A DNA stretch of 31,537 nucleotides from CBFDBF01 sp050291465 (GTDB lineage Bacteria; Pseudomonadota; Gammaproteobacteria; Chromatiales; Chromatiaceae). Made by a program: the position numbers and the translations under genes. Positions 24,332-30,001 of this stretch are shown piece after piece. The DNA lies in assembly GCA_050291465.1 (NCBI GenBank), contig JBNKJV010000023.1, forward strand, positions 1 through 31,537. Direction: 5' to 3'. The notes beneath the pieces were generated by a model. The model saw only the letters and a program-made list of their open reading frames with translations. It did no database searches and was not told where the DNA came from. The stretch's first letter is position 1; each line of letters begins with the position of its first letter.

Positions 24332-25683
24332 GACTCCAGCAAGGCGCGTAGCGCCTGCTTAGGCAGCTTGCCAACCTCGTTGCGCGGCAGGGCATCGACG
24401 AACAGCAGCGGGCGAGGCAGGAAGACCGGATCGATCCACTGTGCCAGGGCATCCAGCAACTGACGGCGTTCCATCCCCGGGGCCACCACCACGGCGGCGA
24501 GGCGGCGGCTCTCCTGACCGGGCTCGGCCGTGTCGATGAAGCTGCCGTCCAGTACCCCGTCGATACCTTGCAGGACCTGGTTGAGTTCGTTGAGAGAGGC
24601 GCGCTTGCCGGCGATCTTTATCAGATCGGCGTGGCGTCCCAGCAGTTGGAAACGTCCGGGATCCCGGAGCCGAATGCGGTCACCCACCGGGCTGGGAACG
24701 GAAAAGTGACCACCGGAGACGAAGCAGTACTCCTCCTGGGAGCTCATTCTCAGACTGGGGAAAAGGCGCCAATCCTCCTCCTCCGCGGTGCGTCGCCAGG
24801 CGATGGCGCCGGTCTCGGTGCTGCCGTAGATCTCCTTCAGCGGAGCGCATAACTGTGCCTCCGCGGATTGCGCTAACTCCCGGGAGAGCGGGGCGGTGGC
24901 GCTGAGGATCAACCGGCAGCCGCAGAGGCCCCAGTCGATGCCGCTTTCCAGGCAGGCGCGCAACTGGACCGGGGTGGTGACCAGAACACCCCGACCGGCA
25001 CACTGCTGCAGCGCCTGGCGTACATCCTCGGGAAAAAAAGGCTGACCGCTGTGAAAACCGATTCCAATGCTGAGCGGGAGCATGGCGGAGAACTCCAGCC
25101 CGAACATGTGCTGGGGCGGCACGGTGGCGATGATACGGTGGAGATGGTCACCCGTCAGATCAAGGCTTTCCGCCGCGGTCCGTACCCCCGTCTGCAGCTC
25201 CGCCCAGGTTTTTTCCACGGCACTGGGGCGCCCCGTGCTGCCGGAGGTGAAAAGAATGGCGGCCGGCTTGTGCGACGAGACATCGAACTCCCGGGTGATA
25301 CCATTCAATCCATGCTCACCGGCGGTCTGGATCTGCACCACGGGCGCGCCGCTTGCGTCGTGCAAAGGCTGGTCACTTATCAGATAACTGTCCTCATACT
25401 GCTGCAGCAGCAGACGCCGGGTGGCAGGTGCCTGATTTGGCGGCAACAGGTTGGTTTGTCCTTTGAGAGCGACGGCGTGGAAGGCCACGAGGAAGCGGTA
25501 GCGGTCTCGGCAAAGGTTAAGGGCGTAGCGGCCGTCGTCAGGCAGCTGGCGCAAAAAATCACTCAGGTCGTGCCGGTATTGGTCGATGCTGATGGGTTCA
25601 CCTCCAGCGTCGATACACCAGTCCGCGGCGAAATGCGGACACTCTGTCGGTTGCGGTTGTGATTTCAAAAGGTCTTGATGCAT
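24328..25683 (-). CDS. Acyl/aryl-AMP ligase (ApeH-like acyl-ACP synthetase)
   Basis: This 451-residue ANL-superfamily enzyme activates a carboxylic acid with ATP and loads it on ACP or CoA. Visible motifs are the P-loop LFTSGSTGRPSAVEK (144-158), EIYGSTETGAIAWR (A5), GRHADLIKIAGKRASL (A8), and the C-terminal NEVGKLPK with the catalytic Lys. At 451 residues it is shorter than most ligases (about 520), as is usual for ApeH. In APE systems it loads 4-hydroxybenzoate or a related aryl acid as the starter unit. The starter here is unknown because no ammonia-lyase or chorismate-lyase gene is in the window. It overlaps both neighbours (19 bp with the membrane protein upstream, 4 bp with the dehydratase downstream). 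Confidence 0.9.
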   Translation of the reverse strand: MHQDLLKSQPQPTECPHFAADWCIDAGGEPISIDQYRHDLSDFLRQLPDDGRYALNLCRDRYRFLVAFHAVALKGQTNLLPPNQAPATRRLLLQQYEDSYLISDQPLHDASGAPVVQIQTAGEHGLNGITREFDVSSHKPAAILFTSGSTGRPSAVEKTWAELQTGVRTAAESLDLTGDHLHRIIATVPPQHMFGLEFSAMLPLSIGIGFHSGQPFFPEDVRQALQQCAGRGVLVTTPVQLRACLESGIDWGLCGCRLILSATAPLSRELAQSAEAQLCAPLKEIYGSTETGAIAWRRTAEEEDWRLFPSLRMSSQEEYCFVSGGHFSVPSPVGDRIRLRDPGRFQLLGRHADLIKIAGKRASLNELNQVLQGIDGVLDGSFIDTAEPGQESRRLAAVVVAPGMERRQLLDALAQWIDPVFLPRPLLFVDALPRNEVGKLPKQALRALLES

Positions 25684-26267
25684 CGTGGATCGACCTTCGC
25701 CAGGCTGCGTAAAAAGGGGATGAAGCCCGGGTGCTCCTGTTCCGGAAACAGGTGAACGCGCAGCAGGTACTCCGCCAGGAAGAACAACAGCAGCAGGACA
25801 TAGTTAAGGAAATTGGTGAACAGGGACCACATAAAGGGTGATGCATAGAGCGCCAGCAGTACCGATTCCAGCGCTATGGCAACGAAGAATATCACCCAGG
25901 CTACGGTAACACGGCGGGTATAGATCACTGCCTTGGGGGTCAGGTCACCCTTCATGATTTTGGAAAACTGGGTTATCAGCGGTGTGGCACCCGGGAGCAG
26001 GGTGCTGCCGAAGATCAGGGCCAGTAACAGGTTGATCATTACCGGCGGCAGCAGCAACAGAGCACCGGCGATGTCCGTGGACCAGATAAGGTACAGGACG
26101 AGAGGCACCAGTGGCAACATCCACCAGCGGCGGCGATTAAGCAGCAGTAGACTGATCAGCGTTCCCAGTACGACAAGGGCCGGCAGCTGGTGGCCGGAGA
26201 GGGCACCGAAGTGGATGCAGAGGGAGTAGATCAGCAGCAGGCCGATACTGAGAAGTGCCTTATGCAT
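25665..26267 (-). CDS. COG4648-type inner-membrane protein (ApeG-like)
   Basis: The 200-residue integral membrane protein has about six hydrophobic stretches (residues about 4-24, 27-45, 49-66, 69-90, 118-140 and 145-170). A polar middle (QFSKIMKGDLTPKAVIYTRRVTVAWV) and a conserved C-terminal region (AEYLLRVHLFPEQEHPGFIPFLRSL) are typical of the COG4648 family of aryl polyene clusters. Its role is not established; it may anchor the synthase or the ligase at the membrane. The ATG at 26267 is chosen because it overlaps the ACP stop by 8 bp and gives a protein starting MHKALLSIGLL; the long upstream extension in frame is the antiparallel reading of the ACP gene. It ends within the ligase gene (19-bp overlap). 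Confidence 0.8.
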   Translation of the reverse strand: MHKALLSIGLLLIYSLCIHFGALSGHQLPALVVLGTLISLLLLNRRRWWMLPLVPLVLYLIWSTDIAGALLLLPPVMINLLLALIFGSTLLPGATPLITQFSKIMKGDLTPKAVIYTRRVTVAWVIFFVAIALESVLLALYASPFMWSLFTNFLNYVLLLLFFLAEYLLRVHLFPEQEHPGFIPFLRSLAKVDPRCIKTF

Positions 26268-26532
26268 TTGTCCGGTTGGTCTGGATAAACTCGGTGAGGG
26301 CCGTGAGGGAGCTGAAGATCTGTTGGTTTCGCTCGTCATTGGACTGCAGCTGGATACCGTATTGCCGTTTGATGGCCAGGGAAAGTTCCAGGATATCAAT
26401 GGAATCCAGACCCAGACCGTCCCCGAACAGGCGTGCATCGGGCGCAATCTTGTCAGCGGTGACATCTTCCAGGTTAAGCGAATCGACGATCAGTTGGGCA
26501 ACTTCAAATTCTTGCGGAGACTGCTGAGACAT
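26260..26532 (-). CDS. Acyl carrier protein (first gene of the operon)
   Basis: The 90-residue acidic ACP has the phosphopantetheine attachment site GLGLDSIDILEL with Ser44. It is the ACP type of APE clusters (DSI rather than FabF-partner DSL). Start ATG at 26532 has AGGGG at proper distance. The in-frame extension to 26568 lacks a site. It would tether the starter and growing chain for the ligase, ketosynthase pair, reductase and dehydratases. Canonical APE operons carry two ACP genes; only this one is found. It overlaps the membrane protein gene by 8 bp. The promoter for the whole operon should lie upstream, in 26533-26842. Confidence 0.9.
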   Translation of the reverse strand: MSQQSPQEFEVAQLIVDSLNLEDVTADKIAPDARLFGDGLGLDSIDILELSLAIKRQYGIQLQSNDERNQQIFSSLTALTEFIQTNRTNA

Positions 26533-26583
26533 CTTTCCCCTCGTGTAGCTATCGTTATGTAATTCCACGGTTTTAATGTTGAT

Positions 26584-26611
26584 ATACTACCTCAAGTTCA
26601 GGGATCGACAA
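26584..26611 (-). promoter_or_regulatory. Candidate promoter of the APE-like operon
   Basis: On the minus strand TTGTCG (26611-26606) and TAGTAT (26589-26584) are 16 bases apart. Both match the sigma-70 boxes only moderately, in line with an activator-dependent promoter. The leader would be about 45 bases long. Confidence 0.35.
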
Positions 26612-26652
26612 ATACCGAGGTTACCTGGAGAGCTTTGAAAGGCGAAGGGTAT

Positions 26653-26700
26653 CAGGTGGTTAAAGCGGAACAGGTGGTCAAAAGAGAATGTTTGGTGGTT
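26653..26700. repeat. Tandem direct repeats near the operon promoter
   Basis: CAGGTGGTTAAA (26653-26664) and CAGGTGGTCAAA (26671-26682) differ at one base, and a partial third copy, TTGGTGGTTTA, lies at 26692-26702. The GG positions are spaced 18 and 21 bases. They lie 40-90 bases upstream of the candidate -35 and could bind an activator. Confidence 0.45.
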
Positions 26701-26842
26701 TAGGGGGCGAGCAACCTGTTCAGACTGACGAATCTGCTTCCTATTTGGGATAGGGGAGGAGATACCTCAGGATATCTTTATTGCGCCGGCATTCGGGAAC
26801 AGGTATCGGTGAATGCGGCAATACGCTTTCGGAAAGAAGAAA

Positions 26843-27757
26843 TCACGCAAACTGCAATTCCCGCTTCTGCCTGCGAAACAGTATCAGACCCAGCAAATAG
26901 CCCGCCATGGCGCCGCCGACATGGGCGGCAAAATTGATATTGGAGGCGCCTTCGTCGTTAAACAGGTAAAAGATATCCCAGCCGACGAAAAAGGCCACGA
27001 AAAGCCACGCGGATATGCTGAATCTTCTCACGATAACGAAAAACCAGAAAAAACAGCGAATCTTGGCCTGAGGAAGAAAGAACACGAACATGGCCATAAT
27101 GCCGGAAACAACACCCGATAATCCGATAGTGGGAGGGGGGTCGGTAACGCCCAGCATGGATACCGAATAAAAGAGGTGGCTTAGCACGGCGATGGCCGCA
27201 ATGGTAATGGGGAAATAGAAATATCCGAGGATTGCCTCCACTGTGGCGGCAAAGGCGAATAGAAATATCAGGTTTCCAATGACATGATCCCAACTGCCGT
27301 GTGCAAAAGCCGCCGTGATCATGTTGATCGGATTCCAGCTCTCCGGCTTGTAGGAGAGCGTATTGGACAGATATTTGGGTGCGGCCATTTCGAATTCGGT
27401 GTAATTCTCCCTTAGGATCTTGGCAAGATATTGATCGCTGTCGGCGCGGCTTAATCCCGCAAGAGCATGGCCTTTCTTTATAGTATCGTTAAGAAACTTA
27501 TCCTGGTTTTTTGCGGTATGCATCCCGAGGATAAAATCCACACAGTCCCGTGGCGTGGAGCTGCCGTAAAGGGATGATAATGCCAATCGGTATGTCTGTG
27601 ACTGTTGCGCTCCGCAGAATCCATCGATGGAGAAGGTTAATGCCTTTACATTTTTCTCCTGCTGAATGTATATGCCGATACAGAGTATGCAGATCAATAT
27701 GGTGATCAAAGGTATATATCTGATCTCGTGATCAGCTCTGTAAGGGAAGAAAATCAT
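26843..27757 (-). CDS. Rhomboid-family intramembrane serine protease
   Basis: This is a 304-residue membrane protein. The protease core is complete: H157/N162 in HGSWDHVIGNLIFLF (oxyanion His and Asn), the nucleophile Ser214 in IGLSGVVSG (GxSG), and His279 in NFAAHVGGAMAGYLLG. An N-terminal helix (17-31, LITILICILCIGIYI) is followed by an insertion of about 110 polar residues before the second helix; in GlpG-type rhomboids this loop is short. The insertion holds two Cys (C48, C72) that might form a disulfide outside the membrane. The ATG at 27757 has no evident ribosome-binding site. It lies 13 bp after the gene for a membrane-anchored protein, possibly its substrate or partner. It cleaves single-pass membrane proteins. 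Confidence 0.88.
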   Translation of the reverse strand: MIFFPYRADHEIRYIPLITILICILCIGIYIQQEKNVKALTFSIDGFCGAQQSQTYRLALSSLYGSSTPRDCVDFILGMHTAKNQDKFLNDTIKKGHALAGLSRADSDQYLAKILRENYTEFEMAAPKYLSNTLSYKPESWNPINMITAAFAHGSWDHVIGNLIFLFAFAATVEAILGYFYFPITIAAIAVLSHLFYSVSMLGVTDPPPTIGLSGVVSGIMAMFVFFLPQAKIRCFFWFFVIVRRFSISAWLFVAFFVGWDIFYLFNDEGASNINFAAHVGGAMAGYLLGLILFRRQKRELQFA

Positions 27758-27770
27758 CGTATTATGTTTG

Positions 27771-29096
27771 TTATTGAGCCCCGGTCGGGGGTAATTCCTT
27801 TACTTCGGTTTTGGCAATGGTGCTTACATAGATGGGGTAGGTTACCGATCCCCCGCGGTGGTTCACCTCAACCTTGATTCTGGATCTGCTGGTATCAATC
27901 AGAATCCCCGTACGTGTAGTTCCCTGCTTGGTTGTTACCCGTACCATATCCCCAATATGCTCCGCCAGTTGCGGAATCTCTACCGCTGCAAATTCCGCGC
28001 TTTTCCGCGGCTGAGGATCTGAAATCGTTTCCTGCTCGGCGACGGTATTTTCTGCCGGTTTCTCCTTATCGGGTTTTTCGGCGGAGGCCTTGAGAAGATC
28101 GGCGTACGGGATATCGACAGCCTGTCCGTTAACGGTGATATCAGGCCGCAGCAATAAGATTACGTCTCTCGGCTTATACAGGGAAAAATACTCGGGGTTC
28201 ATTGGTTGCCGAAGATTGCTGGTGATATTGATGATACCGGATTCCTGCATGAAGGTACGATAGGCGTCTACCAGGGGTTTGCTCGGAATAATACCCAGTT
28301 TGTCCTGCAAGTCCTGTTTAAAGGCCTCGATATGCGCGGAGACGTATTCCTTGTCTCCCCTGTTTCTGTTGCAATAATCGATAGTGCTCTGGTTAAAGCC
28401 CAAGTCCCTGTAGGTTATTTGCATACTGGACATCAGGTCAAAAAGCCGGTCTATCTGGTCCAGTTTGAATCCGGAATTTTCCACCTCAAAGATACCGGCG
28501 ATCTCCAGTTCAAACATCTGGCGGTTTGACCACAATGACGACATCCTGAGTTCGCCGACTGCCGGGTTGTATTCATAGCTCAGGTCAAGATCGACGCTAA
28601 CCTGTTCGTAACCCATTTCCGCCAGTTCCGAAAACCCGAACTGTTTTACATCGGCGCAGCCATAGGCGTTGTCACGGGCGCCAAGGGTGGGTGCGGAGGC
28701 CTCCTTGTCAATAGCCCTTGCTATTCCGCCGTCAGTACTTATGGTTAATCCGGTAATGGAAACGCGCATTTTTTCCGGAATATCACCGTTCTTAAGTACT
28801 TCCTCGGCATCAATCAGGAACTTGATATTGGGGGCATGAAAGACAATGCGCTCGATTTTGATCTCATCTCTTACCGCCCGCGGGTTTATGGTCAGACTCT
28901 CCACTCCGATGCTGCTGTCCAGAAGAGAACTGGAGGTGTTTTGGTAACTGATTACCGCAACCGGGTACAGTTCCTTGATGAAATCTTCCAGTGCGCTTTC
29001 AACTTTTTGCTGCAGGTACCAGTGCGCGCCGCCTGCAACCAGCAAAGCCAAAACAGCGAGTGCAACGATGAGACGAAGTATTTTGCTTATTATCAT
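27771..29096 (-). CDS. Membrane-anchored protein of unknown function with C-terminal barrel-like domain
   Basis: The 441-residue protein has one N-terminal helix (about 6-28, ending AGGAHWYLQQKVE), so it is probably anchored with the bulk in the periplasm. The following 300 residues are unassigned, with alternating beta-type strands (ITGLTISTDGGIARAI) and Cys in ARDNAYGCADVKQF and IDYCNRNRGD. Residues about 325-370 are a linker rich in Lys, Glu and Pro. The last 60 residues (HIGDMVRVTTKQGTTRTGILIDTSRSRIKVEVNHRGGS) look like a small SH3- or Sm-like barrel. I do not recognise the family. The AAGGACGG sequence precedes the ATG. The rhomboid gene follows 13 bp downstream, so they are likely co-transcribed. 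Confidence 0.75.
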   Translation of the reverse strand: MIISKILRLIVALAVLALLVAGGAHWYLQQKVESALEDFIKELYPVAVISYQNTSSSLLDSSIGVESLTINPRAVRDEIKIERIVFHAPNIKFLIDAEEVLKNGDIPEKMRVSITGLTISTDGGIARAIDKEASAPTLGARDNAYGCADVKQFGFSELAEMGYEQVSVDLDLSYEYNPAVGELRMSSLWSNRQMFELEIAGIFEVENSGFKLDQIDRLFDLMSSMQITYRDLGFNQSTIDYCNRNRGDKEYVSAHIEAFKQDLQDKLGIIPSKPLVDAYRTFMQESGIINITSNLRQPMNPEYFSLYKPRDVILLLRPDITVNGQAVDIPYADLLKASAEKPDKEKPAENTVAEQETISDPQPRKSAEFAAVEIPQLAEHIGDMVRVTTKQGTTRTGILIDTSRSRIKVEVNHRGGSVTYPIYVSTIAKTEVKELPPTGAQ

Positions 29097-29321
29097 GTTC
29101 GTCCGTCCTTGTTTTTACGGGATGATCCGCTTACCGGATCTAAGGCGGGATTAATGCTCTCTGTGAGATCAATTAAGCAGTAAATTTCCGTGAGGATCAA
29201 GGGGAATATGGCGAGAACTTTTTTAGAGTCTAAACAGTTGAATTTAATGTCGAACGCGGGGTACGGAACGGAAGGCGCAGGTAGGTAGGATGAAACCCCT
29301 GACTGATGATCTTCTCTTTTG

Positions 29322-29343
29322 AAAAACGTGTTTACACACCGTT
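29322..29343 (-). terminator. Weak terminator after the YjfB-like gene
   Basis: On the minus strand AACGgTGT and ACACGTT form a 7-bp stem with one bulge and a 4-base loop, followed by five T residues. It begins 33 bases after the stop codon at 29376. Confidence 0.45.
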
Positions 29344-29375
29344 TTCCAGTGTAGTGCGGTTTCTTTGTGCGGTAG

Positions 29376-29582
29376 TCAGGCGTAGACGTCGATTACACTG
29401 CCCAAAGAGCCGCTGCCGTCGGGTTTCGGTATGCTCTGCTCCAGCGACGCGATGAGCTGAGCCGCCATCTGCTGCTGAATCTCCAACGCTTTCTCCAGTG
29501 CGGCGACACTGGTGGCTTCAGTCGGGGTTGCCGTATTCACCAGGGTACTGACGGCAAGCGAACTGACTCCGGAAATATCCAC
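29376..29582 (-). CDS. YjfB-like putative motility protein
   Basis: The 68-residue protein begins MDISGVSSLAVST and contains an Ala/Gln-rich helix (AALEKALEIQQQMAAQLIASLEQS), the pattern of the YjfB/putative motility protein family, whose members are small and often found in flagellated bacteria. Translation starts at GTG 29582 with AGGAG seven bases upstream; no ATG fits. A perfect extended -10 promoter lies just upstream. The protein is cytoplasmic and its molecular role is unknown. The assignment rests on the N-terminal pattern and length, so moderate confidence. Confidence 0.7.
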   Translation of the reverse strand: MDISGVSSLAVSTLVNTATPTEATSVAALEKALEIQQQMAAQLIASLEQSIPKPDGSGSLGSVIDVYA

Positions 29583-29618
29583 AATATTACTCCTGACTGA
29601 GATCGGACTTATTCTTTA

Positions 29619-29627
29619 ATTATAGCA
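29619..29627 (-). promoter_or_regulatory. Extended -10 promoter of the YjfB-like gene
   Basis: On the minus strand TGCTATAAT is a perfect extended -10 (TGN plus TATAAT). No good -35 is present at 17 bases, as is allowed for extended -10 promoters. Start would be near 29612, giving a leader of about 30 bases. Confidence 0.6.
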
Positions 29628-29695
29628 GTCGGACAAACGGCTTTTTTTCGGGGTTTGAGGAGAACGGTGATATTTGCATGCTTAGGAAGAAAAAA

Positions 29696-29725
29696 GCCGC
29701 CAGGTCTAAATTTAGACCTGGCGGC
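29696..29725 (-). terminator. Perfect 30-bp palindromic terminator next to a tRNA remnant
   Basis: GCCGCCAGGTCTAAA and TTTAGACCTGGCGGC are perfect 15-base inverted arms. On the minus strand the stem is followed by TTTTTTCTTCC, giving an intrinsic terminator that follows the tRNA-Leu 3' end by 10 bases. It is thus most likely the original terminator of that tRNA gene. Confidence 0.85.
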
Positions 29726-29735
29726 TATATGTACC

Positions 29736-29758
29736 TGGTGCCGAGGAGAGGACTTGAA
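29736..29758 (-). pseudogene. Orphan 3' end of a tRNA-Leu gene (probable att site)
   Basis: On the minus strand the sequence reads TTCAAGTCCTCTCCTCGGCACCA: T-loop, 3' half of the T-stem, the 3' acceptor strand CCTCGGC, discriminator A and CCA. It closely matches the end of tRNA-Leu genes of the GCCGAGG class. The expected 5' T-stem (AGAGG) is not present upstream (ACAAG instead), and no other tRNA arms follow to the right, so only the last 23 bases of the gene are here. A 3' tRNA remnant beside foreign-looking DNA is the usual trace of site-specific integration. Confidence 0.65.
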
Positions 29759-30001
29759 CTTGTTACAAAATAATCATAAAAATCATTTTTATACAATATG
29801 TTACGCTATTCTAAGCTTTCTGCGTTCCGTTCACGTTCCACGCTGACACTGTTTAAAAATGACTTTATCTATGCGTTGTAACGCATGATTGGATCCGTTG
29901 TTTTCCTCAAAGGTTTTTTGTACTGAACCGATCTTTTCTTGATATGAACTCAATATATTGATTGGAAAATATCCAGGCAAGAATTTTGCAGCTCAGTGTG
30001 G
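29759..30001. other. AT-rich junction region between tRNA remnant and RND gene
   Basis: This 243-bp stretch is clearly more AT-rich than its left neighbour. It holds a perfect 8-1-8 inverted repeat, ATAAAAAT-c-ATTTTTAT (29776-29792), and another, ATGCGTT-gt-AACGCAT (29871-29886). No gene or integrase was seen. The two small palindromes could be recombinase/excisionase arm sites or a terminator for the RND gene. Confidence 0.5.

Larger units (their letters stand above)
26533..26842. other. Regulatory intergenic region upstream of the APE-like operon
   Basis: These 310 bases hold no recognisable gene. They lie between the stop of the rhomboid gene and the ACP start, both on the minus strand. 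They contain a possible promoter (26584-26611), three spaced direct repeats with GGTGGT (26653-26700), and a small palindrome-like AT-poor stretch. No clear intrinsic terminator of the rhomboid unit was found, so read-through from upstream is possible. Confidence 0.6.

Noticed and set aside
23952..24452. A 166-codon minus-strand frame across the operon gap
   Set aside because: It mostly overlaps the ApeI-like and ligase genes in another frame and shows no motif, so it is not taken as a gene filling the gap.
29583..29690. Flagellar sigma-28-type promoter for the YjfB-like gene
   Set aside because: A GCCG stretch with a CAAACC upstream is present but both boxes and the spacing fit poorly; the extended -10 is far better.
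29763..29900. Remainder of the tRNA-Leu or an integrase gene right of the tRNA remnant
   Set aside because: No D-arm or anticodon arm and no open frame with integrase motifs was found in this stretch.
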